Shown: positions 12,187 to 22,063, numbered from the stretch's first letter. The stretch is 64,000 nucleotides of DNA from Colwellia sp. 12G3 (GCF_002836775.1 NZ_PJAQ01000032.1:1-64000); one strand, 5' to 3'. A program made the numbers and translations. The notes: generated by a model not told the origin, from the letters alone.

Positions 12187-15100
12187 ATGTTTCCTAATTG
12201 GCAATTAGTGCTGTTAAGTTTGGCCTATATTGGCTTGTTATTTTTAATTGCCTTTTTGGGTGACAGATACAGGCATCAGTTGGCCAAAAAGGGACAGAGT
12301 ATTATTTACGCACTGACCTTGGGCGTTTACTGTACCTCTTGGAGTTTCTTAGGCACGACAGGGCAAGCATCAACAAGTTTACTGTCGCATTTACCTATTT
12401 ATTTAGGTCCTATTTTACTCTTTGTCTTCGCTTGGCCATTTATCCAACGTATTATTCGCGTTAGCTTAAAGCTTCATTTAACCTCCATTGCTGATTTACT
12501 GGCAGCTCGGTTTGGTAAGTCACACAACCTCGCTATTATGGTCACTATCGTTGCGCTAGTTGGTACCATGCCTTATATCGCACTACAGCTTAAAGCGATG
12601 GTGTATTCGTTTCAGCAACTTCAAATGGATCAAAGCTTAAATAGGTGGCACATAGGGTTAGTTGTTAGTCTCGTTTTAGCGGTGTTTACTGTCTTATTTG
12701 GTATTAGGCACATTGATGTTACTGAGCGTCATCCAGGTGTGATGCTGGCTATCGCATTTGAATCATTAGTGAAGTTATTTGCTTTTTTAGCGGTAGGTAT
12801 TTTTGTTTGTTTTGTATTGTATGATTCACCAGCAGATATCTGGCAACAGGCTAATGCTAACGAATTACTAGAGCAGCAACTGACGGTAGACAATGTAACA
12901 TCAATGTTTGCCATGCTCGTTATTGTTATGGCAGCGTTCCTGTCTTTGCCGAGACAATTCCAAGTAATGGTTGTTGAGCTTAAAGATCAAAAAGATACTT
13001 GGCTTAGCCGTCGAGTGTTCCCATTATACCTCTTAGTTTTTGCCTTTTTTGCTGCGCCACTGGGTTTGGCGGGTCAAATGTTGCTTGGCAATACCGTGCC
13101 ATCTGATACTTATGTCCTTTTTCTGCCTGATGTTACCGAACAAACCTGGCTGACCTTATTTGCCTTTTTAGGAGCCGTATCTGCAGCAAGTTCAATGGTT
13201 ATTATTTCTGCGATTGCCTTAAGTACCATGCTGAGTAATGAAATTGTTTTTCCACTACTTTATCGTCGTCAGAAAGTAGCACAAACAGATTATGACAATT
13301 TCCGTAAAAGACTTTTAAATATAAGAAAGCTACTGGCTTTATTTGTCATTCTTTTAGGTTATGGTGTTTTCATTATGGCTTCGCCGGATACGCTTTCTTC
13401 ATTAGGTGAAGTGGCCTTTGGCGCATTCGCACAATTAACACCTGCGCTAATCGCTGCCTTTTATTGGCGTCGCGCCAGTTTAGTGGGCGTTTATGGTGGG
13501 ATTTTAGTTGGCTTTATACTTTGGCTTACTTTTAACTTTTTACCTCAGTTTGGTTTATATGCTTCGCCTTTTGCAGAAGGTTTTCTACCGGTAAAAACTA
13601 CAGCCACCTTATTTAGTTTAGGCGCTAACATTATTGTCATGTGGGCCTTGTCTCAAATAAGCAGACAAAGCGTACAAGAGCGGGTTCAAGCGTCATTGTT
13701 TTTAGAGTGGCAGTCACCTAAGTTACTAAAAGTAGAGAAAAAAAGACAGCTCGATGTCCGTGAGTTAGAGTTATTAGCTTCGCGTTTTGTCGGTTTAGAA
13801 AAAGCGCGAATTAACTTCAATCGCTTTTTATCGTCCCACGATAAAAAAGAATTAGGTAATGTTATTTATAATCAGCAATTACTGCAACATACCGAAAATA
13901 CCTTAGCAACAGTTATGGGATCATCTTCCGCTAGATTAGTACTGTCTTCTGCATTGGATGGTCGTGATATAGCCCTTGATGAATTAGCGGTACTTGTTGA
14001 AGATGCCTCGAGTCAGCGGCAGGAGTTTTCCCAAAATTTACTACAGAGTGCTATTGAAAATGCTAGTGAGGGTATTTCGATTGTCGATGATGAGTTACGA
14101 CTAGTTGCCTGGAATAAAAAATACTTAGGATTGTTCGAGTATCCCTCTGAGCTGGTGTATGTGGGCAGTCCCATATCAGGGCTTATTCGTCATAATGTAC
14201 AACGTGGTTTGTGTGGTTCCGGTGATATTGAATCACAGGTCGATCGCCGATTAGACTTCTTACGTAAAGGCAGTCCGCATAGTTCAGAACGCCAACAAGC
14301 GAGTGGCCAAACTATTCGTATTGAAGGTAATCCGTTGCCTGGGGGCGGCTTTGTTATGCTATTTTCTGATATCACCGCTTACCGACAAGCTGAGCAAGTT
14401 CTGAAAGAAGCAAATCTTGATCTTGAAACCCGTGTTTATGAAAGAACGCTAACTTTAGCCAAAACTAATGAAGCGCTGGCGAAAGCACATGAAAAAGCAG
14501 AGCAAGCGCATTTGAAAAAAAGTCAGTATTTAAACGCTTGTAGCCATGATCTCATGCAGCCACTTGAAGCAGCGAGATTATTTACTTCTGCGTTGTCAGA
14601 ACAAAGTAATTTAACTGCGGTTCAACAAAGGCAAGTCGAAAATATCGATCGCTCTCTTAAAGCGGCGAATGATTTATTAGGGGATTTAGCGGAAATTGCA
14701 CGCTTAGAAAGTGGCAATATTAAAGCCAATATTCAAGTCTTCGCCCTTAATGATTTATTTGAAGATTTAGCACAAGAATTTGCAGCTCTTGCTATCGAGC
14801 AATCTGTAGAGTTTCGCTTGGTGGCCAGTAAAGTTTGGGTCAAATCTGATAGACACCTACTAAGGCGCATCATTCAAAATCTTGTGGGTAATGCCTTTAG
14901 ATATGCCAGCCCAGGTAAAGTTTTACTGGGCGCTCGAGTATTTAACAACCAAGTAATCATTCAAATTTTAGATAATGGTCCCGGTATTCCTGTTGAGAAA
15001 CAGGTGCTGGTGTTCGAACAGTTTACCCAGCTTAATACACCGAATAATCATGCAGGTAGAGGATTAGGTTTAGGATTAAATATTACACAAAGTTTGGCTC

Positions 15101-15669
15101 AGTTATTAGGACATAGCTTAAGTTTGCAATCAAAGGCTATGCAAGGCTGTAAATTTTCTGTGCAAGTTGAACAAGCTGAAGCCTTAGTGCAAACTCGTAT
15201 TGTTAATAATCCAGGCTTTGTTGTTGCTTTAAAAGATATTACCGTTTTATGTATTGATAATGATCCGGATGTACTCAGTGGTATGGTTGAACTACTTTCG
15301 GCATGGCAATGTAATATCCTCGCCGCGGACTCTAGAGAAACAGCTTTGTCGGAGTTTGCTAATCACAGTAATGAAATAGATATATTGTTGGTCGATTATC
15401 AATTGGGTTACCGAACAGATAGCCAAGCAGATGATCCGCAAGACAAGCAAGTTGATGGTTTAACGTTAATTAAAGATTTACGTAGCCAGTGTCATCATTC
15501 ATTACCGGCAATATTAATAACAGCGACAACTGAACCCGGTATTGAGGAAAAGGCCAAAAACTATGATGTCGGTTATATGAGAAAACTTGTTAAACCGGCA
15601 GCCTTGAGGGCAATGATGAGTGCCGCGCTGGCTAAAAAACTTCAAGCTGATTACGTTGGTTATAGCTAA
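12187..15669 (+). CDS. sodium/solute symporter-like hybrid histidine kinase with receiver
   Basis: This 1160-residue protein fuses a PutP/SSS-type membrane domain of about 12-13 helices (residues 1-500) to a PAS domain (about 625-730) and a short coiled coil. A histidine kinase follows (phospho-acceptor H787 in ACSHDLMQPL; ATP-lid motifs NLVGNAFRYA, DNGPGIP, GLGLGL), then a C-terminal receiver with phosphorylatable D1070 in LLVDYQLGY. The CbrA/NahK group has this architecture and couples nutrient sensing or uptake to carbon-use control. No partner regulator is adjacent. Whether the SSS domain transports or only senses cannot be told from sequence. Confidence 0.9.
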   Translation: MFPNWQLVLLSLAYIGLLFLIAFLGDRYRHQLAKKGQSIIYALTLGVYCTSWSFLGTTGQASTSLLSHLPIYLGPILLFVFAWPFIQRIIRVSLKLHLTSIADLLAARFGKSHNLAIMVTIVALVGTMPYIALQLKAMVYSFQQLQMDQSLNRWHIGLVVSLVLAVFTVLFGIRHIDVTERHPGVMLAIAFESLVKLFAFLAVGIFVCFVLYDSPADIWQQANANELLEQQLTVDNVTSMFAMLVIVMAAFLSLPRQFQVMVVELKDQKDTWLSRRVFPLYLLVFAFFAAPLGLAGQMLLGNTVPSDTYVLFLPDVTEQTWLTLFAFLGAVSAASSMVIISAIALSTMLSNEIVFPLLYRRQKVAQTDYDNFRKRLLNIRKLLALFVILLGYGVFIMASPDTLSSLGEVAFGAFAQLTPALIAAFYWRRASLVGVYGGILVGFILWLTFNFLPQFGLYASPFAEGFLPVKTTATLFSLGANIIVMWALSQISRQSVQERVQASLFLEWQSPKLLKVEKKRQLDVRELELLASRFVGLEKARINFNRFLSSHDKKELGNVIYNQQLLQHTENTLATVMGSSSARLVLSSALDGRDIALDELAVLVEDASSQRQEFSQNLLQSAIENASEGISIVDDELRLVAWNKKYLGLFEYPSELVYVGSPISGLIRHNVQRGLCGSGDIESQVDRRLDFLRKGSPHSSERQQASGQTIRIEGNPLPGGGFVMLFSDITAYRQAEQVLKEANLDLETRVYERTLTLAKTNEALAKAHEKAEQAHLKKSQYLNACSHDLMQPLEAARLFTSALSEQSNLTAVQQRQVENIDRSLKAANDLLGDLAEIARLESGNIKANIQVFALNDLFEDLAQEFAALAIEQSVEFRLVASKVWVKSDRHLLRRIIQNLVGNAFRYASPGKVLLGARVFNNQVIIQILDNGPGIPVEKQVLVFEQFTQLNTPNNHAGRGLGLGLNITQSLAQLLGHSLSLQSKAMQGCKFSVQVEQAEALVQTRIVNNPGFVVALKDITVLCIDNDPDVLSGMVELLSAWQCNILAADSRETALSEFANHSNEIDILLVDYQLGYRTDSQADDPQDKQVDGLTLIKDLRSQCHHSLPAILITATTEPGIEEKAKNYDVGYMRKLVKPAALRAMMSAALAKKLQADYVGYS

Positions 15670-15697
15670 ATTTTTCTTAAAAAAGGTATGACAACTT

Positions 15698-15729
15698 AAA
15701 GCTGTTACATAATATGTAACAGCTTTTTT
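15698..15729 (+). terminator. Rho-independent terminator after the hybrid kinase
   Basis: AAAGCTGTTACAT (15698-15710) and ATGTAACAGCTTT (15714-15726) make a perfect 13-bp stem with a 3-base loop and end in TTTTTT. It closes the kinase transcript. Confidence 0.9.
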
Positions 15730-15846
15730 AATGCACTGAAACTCAGCTATGTGATATATGTTAGAGAAAGCTAGGGAACTCTAATTACTTTTAGTGTTCT
15801 ACATTTATCAGAATATAGTTAAAACCTACGATATGGATCTCACTTA

Positions 15847-17382
15847 ATGAAGAAAACTTTGTTGTTTAACAATAGAACCTTGTTTGCGCTACTTGTTACA
15901 TTCGGCTGTGCCACCTCTTTAACAACGTTAGCGAGCAAGTCGAGTGCTGTTGAGTTTAGTGAAGTGATTATTAGTGCGCCGTATAAGCTCAGCCAAGAAG
16001 TTATTGCTGCAGATTTACTACCGACTAAAGGTAAAGAGCTCGTTACCTTTTCTGTGGATGAACAGAGTAATCGTTGGTTAATTATTTATCAGTTAGACCA
16101 TGAAAAAAATCAGTATGTTTTCGCGGAAAAAACCATAATACCCAAACAATTTTATCGCTTTGACCTAAGTGAAGCGAAAGACGGACAACAACAAAGACTC
16201 TATTTTCTTTCTACTGATTCTCTAAGCCTTTATCAAAAAAAACAGTTTAAGTCGCTAGTAAAGATAGAGTCGCTCTATATTCAAGAGCAAGCTGACTTCC
16301 TTAGCCGAGGTGATTTTATTCAAGATCTAAATAATGACGCATATGATGACGTTATTATTGCTGACTTTAATAAGACTCATATTTTTATAGGGCAGGGAAT
16401 GAATAGTTTTGCTAGGCAAACACTGCCGATAAAACCAGAGGTAAGTGTTTTATCAGCAGGCGCGAGTTACAGCCAAACTAAGTTATATTTTAGTGATGTT
16501 AACTTTGATGAAAAAACAGATATTCTAGTGATAGGTGACGGTGAAATGATTATTTATCCACAATACGGAAATAGTCAGTTTACTCGCAAACCAATACACT
16601 TAGCGATTAATGAAGCCATCAGTGGCACTGATTGGTGGAATAAGCGTGACGAGAGCGGAGAACAATTGGATCAAAGTGATTTGGAATATCGAAAAATAGA
16701 AGAACTACGTGATGTAAATGCCGATGGTATTATCGATATGGTGGTGCGTTATACCAAGGCATCAGGTGTACTGGACCGTGTTAATGATTATGAAATATTT
16801 CTGGGTAAAAAAAATAAAGATGTTTTAAGTTTTGCAGCACAGGCTGACAGCGTTATTCATGCGGAAGGTACGCTAACGGGTTTAGAATTTGTTGATATTG
16901 ATAGTGATGACAAACTTGAGATATTACTCGCGGGTTTTGACATCGGTCTGTCACAAATTATCGGAGCCCTAGTTACCGGTGGTATTGACCAAGATGTTTA
17001 TGTTTTCAAAATGAGTGAACAAGATAAATTTCCAAGCAAGCCAGCGATTAAAAAAGGGGTCGAACTCACCTTTAGCTTAAGTTCAGGGCAAAGCGGCAGT
17101 GCGATTGTTAAGTTAGCTGACTTAAATGGAGATGGCTTAAAAGAGTTGGTTTTGTCCGATGATGACGATGAGTTGAAAATATACCTAGGTCAAAAACCGG
17201 GTAACAAGAATAAATCATTTAGTAAACGTAGCGTCAGTTACAGTACCGAGTTACCAAAAGATGGCAAGCTGGTCATGGTTGAAGATTTAAATGGTGACGG
17301 TAAAGATGATTTGTTAATGAAATTTTCTCGCCTTGATGGTGAAAATAAAGCCAAAGAGTTTAAAGTACTCTTTTCACAGTAA
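15847..17382 (+). CDS. secreted FG-GAP/VCBS repeat protein
   Basis: A 511-residue exported protein with a signal peptide (about residues 1-30, ending near TLAS). It carries at least five FG-GAP-type repeats with calcium-binding-like loops: DLNNDAYDD, DVNADGIID, DIDSDDKLE, DLNGDGLKE and DLNGDGKDD. These repeats usually build a beta-propeller. The family is common in marine bacteria as periplasmic or surface proteins of unknown role. There is no catalytic domain. It is bounded by a terminator upstream and the DUF3565 gene 49 bases downstream. Confidence 0.75.
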   Translation: MKKTLLFNNRTLFALLVTFGCATSLTTLASKSSAVEFSEVIISAPYKLSQEVIAADLLPTKGKELVTFSVDEQSNRWLIIYQLDHEKNQYVFAEKTIIPKQFYRFDLSEAKDGQQQRLYFLSTDSLSLYQKKQFKSLVKIESLYIQEQADFLSRGDFIQDLNNDAYDDVIIADFNKTHIFIGQGMNSFARQTLPIKPEVSVLSAGASYSQTKLYFSDVNFDEKTDILVIGDGEMIIYPQYGNSQFTRKPIHLAINEAISGTDWWNKRDESGEQLDQSDLEYRKIEELRDVNADGIIDMVVRYTKASGVLDRVNDYEIFLGKKNKDVLSFAAQADSVIHAEGTLTGLEFVDIDSDDKLEILLAGFDIGLSQIIGALVTGGIDQDVYVFKMSEQDKFPSKPAIKKGVELTFSLSSGQSGSAIVKLADLNGDGLKELVLSDDDDELKIYLGQKPGNKNKSFSKRSVSYSTELPKDGKLVMVEDLNGDGKDDLLMKFSRLDGENKAKEFKVLFSQ

Positions 17383-17431
17383 GAGCAAGTTAGTCATACC
17401 AAACGAGTAATACTGATTTAGCGAGTTAATA

Positions 17432-17638
17432 ATGAAACAAGCGATTTGTGATTATCATCAAGATGAAGAACATCATTGGGTAGCAGAGTTAGTATGTGGT
17501 CACTTTCAGCATGTTAGGCACAAACCACCTTTTATTAATCGGCCTTGGGTGATTTCAAAAAGTGGCCGTCAAGGTATGTTAGGTCAGCTGTTAAAATGTA
17601 AAAAGTGTGATGAGGGCGCACCAAAAGATATACCTTAA
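17432..17638 (+). CDS. DUF3565 small Cys/His protein
   Basis: A 68-residue protein matching the DUF3565 pattern: a central VCGHFQHVRHKPPF block and a C-terminal LKCKKCDEGAP with a CxxC pair. The Cys/His arrangement (CGH, H, CxxC) suggests a bound metal such as zinc. No signal peptide. The function of the family is unknown. It overlaps the end of a small opposite-strand reading frame (17635-17724) by four bases. Confidence 0.75.
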   Translation: MKQAICDYHQDEEHHWVAELVCGHFQHVRHKPPFINRPWVISKSGRQGMLGQLLKCKKCDEGAPKDIP

Positions 17639-17724
17639 TACTCTCCCACAGAGTAATAAGTATTCTTACTGAAATGGTCGAAAAGGCAGAGAATAGCAAA
17701 GGTTTCTAGTTCTTTCTTGTTCAT
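17635..17724 (-). pseudogene. possible 5' stub of an IS256-type transposase
   Basis: A 29-codon minus-strand frame with a fair ribosome-binding site (AGG, 8 bases before ATG) begins MNKKELETFA. This resembles the usual start of IS256-family (mutator) transposases and then departs from the family and stops. No matching inverted repeats were found. Ten residues are weak evidence, so this may be chance. Confidence 0.22.
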
Positions 17725-18132
17725 AGTCTACCTAATGTCTGTTTCAAGCTCATTCCTGCCGTTGGTATTCTATCGCTAGGTGTCTTTGAACCTAACAAAG
17801 TCGTTAGCTAACATTCACCTTAGCTGCAAGAACTATTTCTTGATGATAAATATTTTGTCAATACCTGTTAAGTATAAATTCGAACTAAGCCACCAAAATT
17901 GAAACTTAGCACTAAAGGGCTTTGATTCTTATGTAGTTAAATAGAGCTAATTTCAACGGCATATAATTCCTGATTAATGGCAACATGTTAAAGGTAATAA
18001 ACACATCTGACCTTTATTTACATATTACATATTTCTATATGAATATAATAACTAAATGAACCATAAACATAAAACTTACCTATACTAGCTGCTCATAGAC
18101 ATGATGGATAAGTATTAAAAAAGGAATTTATT
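17725..18132. other. intergenic region before the PKD/SGNH lipoprotein gene
   Basis: About 400 bases without a convincing gene on either strand. The right end holds the AAGGA ribosome-binding site (18121-18125) of the TTG-start lipoprotein gene. An AT-rich stretch around 18020-18060 could hold its promoter. I recognise no repeat or RNA. Confidence 0.4.
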
Positions 18133-21100
18133 TTGTTGTTTAAATATTCAGTATTTTTGTTTTGTTTAACTTCAGTGCTTTCTTGTGGGGGGGGAGGAGA
18201 ACCAACCAATACGATAATACCGACGACAATGAATATACTTCCAGCAGCCGACGCGGGTATTGACCAGCTAGTCGATGAACAAACTAGTGTTATTCTGACA
18301 GGAACAGGCAATGACAGTGATGGCAGCATTGCCAGTTATGCTTGGAATCAAACTAGCGGAACCAGCGTCACTTTAACGAATACCAAAAATGCCAGCACCA
18401 GTTTTACCGCGCCAACATTAACTGCTGTAGAAGCACTCACTTTTACGTTGACCGTAACCGATAATGAAGGTGCTATCGCCAGTGATAGTGTACTTATTAC
18501 TGTTAATCCCGTTAATACAGCGCCTGCAGCAAATGCGGGGATTGACCAGCTAGTCGATGAACAAACTAGCGTCACCCTGATGGGCTCAGGTAGCGACAGT
18601 GATGGCCGTATTGCCAGTTATGCTTGGAATCAAACTAGCGGGATCAACGTCACTTTAACGAATGCCAACAATGCCAGGACCAGTTTTACCGCGCCTGATG
18701 TTACCACCATCGAAGTATTTACATTTGAATTGACCGCCACCGACAATGAAGAAATGACGGCAAATGATACCGTTGATATTACTGTTAGTCCGATAATTGA
18801 AGTAACTGGCGTTCAAGCCATTTCGACGAATTATAACTTCTGGTGTTCATCAAACACCGAAGCCGTTGCTTGGTTTGATGACTCTATTGCTATTGTCATT
18901 GAAGGTAACGATGCATTGGCATTTGATCATGCGACTATGACGCGAATGGTTGAATTTTTTCATAGGTTATATGATAAATATGAATCAATTACAGGGTTAA
19001 CAAACCTCCCTTTAGATACACCATGGCAAGATCACATCACGATTCAAATTCCATTGGATAATTGTGGGGCTGGCGGGCTAGCAAATCATGGAGTGCGCGG
19101 TATTTCAGTTGGAAGAGGATTTTTTGACGAGCAATACGACATATTGTTAAGCGGGCAAGAACGCTACCATCAGGTGTTTTTTTATGAATCTAATCGTAAC
19201 TTTTGGCCACCATACTTTAATGAATCTTTCGACTGGGCAATGGATGATGAACCCATGAACTGGGGATGGTGGACTGTTGGTATGAATAATGCCATGGCAG
19301 TTATGATGTCAGACATATTAGATGTTGAACTTGAATATTTTGGTCAAGATTCAATGTGGTTTAGAGATCGTATGGTAGCAAATTTTAAAACCTATAAGAG
19401 TAACTCAAGCTACAATTTCGACTATGGTTGGCGACAGGAGTACATGCCATGGAATACCAATGAAAGTATTAATGACCTTATGTCGGGTTTGATCATCCAT
19501 TCGTATGAAACATGGGGCGGTGAAACGTGGCTTACAAACTTTTATCAAGCCATTGGAACAGTAGTACCCCGTTCAAATGTTTTTACCTACCAGGAGTGTC
19601 GAGATAATATTTATCGCATATGGAGCGACGCTGCAGAAGTCGATTTATTGAGCTTTTTTGTCGACGAACTGCGCTGGGATATTACGAGCGATAGCGATGC
19701 CTCTGCTCCCATTTTGCTACAATATAGCTTAGCTGACGTATTAGCTGGAGGAAACGGTAGTTTTCCGGGCACGGGAAGTTCGGGCACCAGTGTGGTCGTA
19801 TCCTTAAATCAACAAGACTTTTCAGCTAGATACGGAATTGTTGACGGTGCATTTGTGCCTCAAAAGGATGGCGAAACCGTGGTGTCGACCTCAGGTATTA
19901 CCTTTGATTTCTCTGCCAAAACGGGAATATCCCAACATGATGGGATCCCCAGTAAAGGTCCTTATCGTCATAGTGACCCATCCCTACAATCTCATAATTT
20001 AGGCACTAATCCAAACTATAGTGGCGACCCCGACAATCATGCTTTTATTGATATGCACGCCACCGTTGGACTGACTTACAACTTGGACAAAATTCGTCTG
20101 AGTTATAACAATGGCGCTGCCATAACTAAATTTACAGCTCGATTTGGTAGTGCCACGGGGGCAAAAATAAACTACTGGGTACTACTTGATGGCGCAGAAG
20201 TTCATTATGGAGAACTTTTGTCAGGAAACCATGAAGTACAAGACGTCGATATTAACCTAACCGATGACAATGCTTATCTCACGCTGGTTATTGCAGACGC
20301 CAATACGGGCACTATTAACAATGCTCATGGTTATATTGGCGACCCAATATTACATAGTACGGGTTTACCAACAGATACCGCGGCAGTTCCAACCAATCCT
20401 ATAGATAAAGCTACTTCTGCATTAGCGTGGCAAACATTGAACTGGAACTATGGCCTTGGAGTAGAAAATTATGATATTTATCTGTGGAAAGAGGCACTCC
20501 CGCAACCTAGCCTCCCAAGTTATAGTGTAAGTACTACTGAACTAATTCCTTATGAATACTTGGCGTTTGGAGAAAAATATAACTGGAAAATCATTTCAAA
20601 TTTAAGTGATACATCACTGAACAGCCCTGTTTATTCTTTTATGGTACAGCCGGAAAATGTACAGACTGACCCAATTTATAATATCTCACCCGCGGCACAA
20701 GCAGAGCGCACCGCTTTATATACCCTCAATGGTATTAATCAAATAACGGGTGTTGATAGTTACATAACATCTGGCATGAGAATAGGTTTCTACGGTGATT
20801 CAAATACCGACGTTATTGTTTGGCAGCAATCTTTGGTTGATGCATTGTCAATACAGGGAGCAACGTCACTAAATCGAGGTATTAATGGTGCTGATATTCA
20901 GGAGTTGTGGGAGGGAATTAGAAGTTATGACGCTGGCGGTGGCTTAACTGAGCCTGAGCCTTTTGCTGATCAGATAGTGACTGACGATGTTGATGTGGCG
21001 ATAATATATATTGGGATCAATGATGTCTTAAATAATAATCCCAATACGTCAACGGCTAGTTATAAGAGTTATCTCAATTTAATCGTTCAAGCCTGTATAA

Positions 21101-21426
21101 CCAGTAACATCAAAGTCGTTTTAGTTGCAGCAACCACTTATAATGAAAAACCCGATGGCTCTAATCTTTATGACGATCAGCTTGATGAATATCAAACGGC
21201 GGCTGAAGAAGTTGCTTTGAGTTCTGGTGTCACTTTTGTTCCCGCACGAACCCATTTTTTGAACTACCTTAAAAACAATAATGTCAGTGTACAAGAAGAT
21301 GGCAATATTATCTTTCCCTATCAAACAGGCATATTAAACTCAGACGTTGTTCATCATAATGAAGCAGGAAAGTTATTTCTAAGTGACTTAGTCGCTGATG
21401 GATTACAAAGATCGCTAGTACCATGA
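18133..21426 (+). CDS. large PKD-repeat lipoprotein with C-terminal SGNH/GDSL hydrolase domain
   Basis: This 1097-residue predicted lipoprotein starts at TTG, with AAGGA seven bases upstream. The lipobox VLSC places the lipidated Cys at 18, followed by a Gly run. Two PKD/REJ-like beta domains follow (about 38-125 and 130-222), nearly identical in parts. A 330-residue Trp/Tyr-rich middle region (about 230-560) is one I do not recognise, and a beta-rich region lies at about 570-830. The C-terminus is an SGNH hydrolase: GDSN with S890, GING, GIND, and DxxH with D1071 and H1074. A surface esterase or deacetylase acting on a polysaccharide is plausible; the substrate is unknown. Confidence 0.75.
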   Translation: MLFKYSVFLFCLTSVLSCGGGGEPTNTIIPTTMNILPAADAGIDQLVDEQTSVILTGTGNDSDGSIASYAWNQTSGTSVTLTNTKNASTSFTAPTLTAVEALTFTLTVTDNEGAIASDSVLITVNPVNTAPAANAGIDQLVDEQTSVTLMGSGSDSDGRIASYAWNQTSGINVTLTNANNARTSFTAPDVTTIEVFTFELTATDNEEMTANDTVDITVSPIIEVTGVQAISTNYNFWCSSNTEAVAWFDDSIAIVIEGNDALAFDHATMTRMVEFFHRLYDKYESITGLTNLPLDTPWQDHITIQIPLDNCGAGGLANHGVRGISVGRGFFDEQYDILLSGQERYHQVFFYESNRNFWPPYFNESFDWAMDDEPMNWGWWTVGMNNAMAVMMSDILDVELEYFGQDSMWFRDRMVANFKTYKSNSSYNFDYGWRQEYMPWNTNESINDLMSGLIIHSYETWGGETWLTNFYQAIGTVVPRSNVFTYQECRDNIYRIWSDAAEVDLLSFFVDELRWDITSDSDASAPILLQYSLADVLAGGNGSFPGTGSSGTSVVVSLNQQDFSARYGIVDGAFVPQKDGETVVSTSGITFDFSAKTGISQHDGIPSKGPYRHSDPSLQSHNLGTNPNYSGDPDNHAFIDMHATVGLTYNLDKIRLSYNNGAAITKFTARFGSATGAKINYWVLLDGAEVHYGELLSGNHEVQDVDINLTDDNAYLTLVIADANTGTINNAHGYIGDPILHSTGLPTDTAAVPTNPIDKATSALAWQTLNWNYGLGVENYDIYLWKEALPQPSLPSYSVSTTELIPYEYLAFGEKYNWKIISNLSDTSLNSPVYSFMVQPENVQTDPIYNISPAAQAERTALYTLNGINQITGVDSYITSGMRIGFYGDSNTDVIVWQQSLVDALSIQGATSLNRGINGADIQELWEGIRSYDAGGGLTEPEPFADQIVTDDVDVAIIYIGINDVLNNNPNTSTASYKSYLNLIVQACITSNIKVVLVAATTYNEKPDGSNLYDDQLDEYQTAAEEVALSSGVTFVPARTHFLNYLKNNNVSVQEDGNIIFPYQTGILNSDVVHHNEAGKLFLSDLVADGLQRSLVP
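18187..18194 (+). repeat. G8 homopolymer directly after the lipobox codon
   Basis: Eight consecutive G residues follow the TGT codon for the lipidated Cys18. They encode part of the Gly linker. Gain or loss of one G would frameshift the whole 1097-residue protein. A tract this long in an AT-rich genome is a candidate slippage site. Confidence 0.7.
18253..18710 (+). repeat. tandem PKD-domain repeat, unit about 282 bp
   Basis: The segment starting GCGGGTATTGACCAGC (18253) recurs at 18535 with long identical runs, including TTGCCAGTTATGCTTGG. The offset of 282 bases equals 94 codons, so a domain duplication happened in frame. High nucleotide identity means the duplication is recent or kept uniform by gene conversion. 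Confidence 0.85.
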
Positions 21427-21805
21427 TGATTTGTTACGTGCTTAACTTAATAATTAACAAGAGTTTTAGTAATTAAAATGATGTATTTATATTCTCAATT
21501 ATTTCCTAGAATAAAGTAGTGAACTCATAAGGGAATTTGCAGTTGGCGTTTTAACTTCGATGGCATAATGTCTCCCATCCAAATAGTTTAATTTAGACTC
21601 CTATTTTGCTAAGTATGAGTCAAGTTACACAAGTTCACATGGTCACGCTTCCTTTTCGATATTTAATCTTCGTAATAAATGCTGTGATATAAAGGTTAAA
21701 GGAGTGGCAATAGTTACGGGCTATCAATAAATTGATTCTGCCACCTATAATACTTGCTTATGTTTCTTTCGATAAACTAGACCTAAATCTCCTCTAGTGA
21801 CTGTT
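21427..21805. other. intergenic region after the SGNH lipoprotein
   Basis: About 380 bases with stops in all frames and no clear RNA, terminator or repeat. Together with the transposase remnant that follows, it appears to be a decayed insertion site. Confidence 0.4.
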
Positions 21806-21985
21806 ATGCCTAAACCTCATTCACAACAAATCAGTTTATTAGATACGCCTTGTTATCATATTTGTAGCCGTAGCGTAATAAAAGCGCATTTGTGCGGTGT
21901 TGATAATGACACTGGGGTAGTTTTGAGCAAAGACCTGCAGGTATTGCCCCCAACACCAAAACAATCAAGTTTTACCAGTATTTAA
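21806..21985 (+). pseudogene. remnant of a Y1 (IS200-like/REP-associated) transposase
   Basis: The first 40 or so codons (MPKPHSQQISLLDTPCYHIC, then SRSVIKAHLCGVDNDTG) follow the well-known N-terminus of Y1-type transposases. That N-terminus is the basic start, QISL.DTPYYH, SR.VR.AFLCG and D..TG. The frame then loses similarity and stops at residue 59, whereas intact members have about 150-330 residues. The HUH and catalytic Tyr motifs are missing. No ribosome-binding site is visible. This is a dead fragment. Confidence 0.65.
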
Positions 21986-22063
21986 CATATAATAAAGCAG
22001 CGATAGCAAGTGTTAAATCGACTACTTTATTACCCTCTCAGAATAACCTTAGTGACAGTTTCC

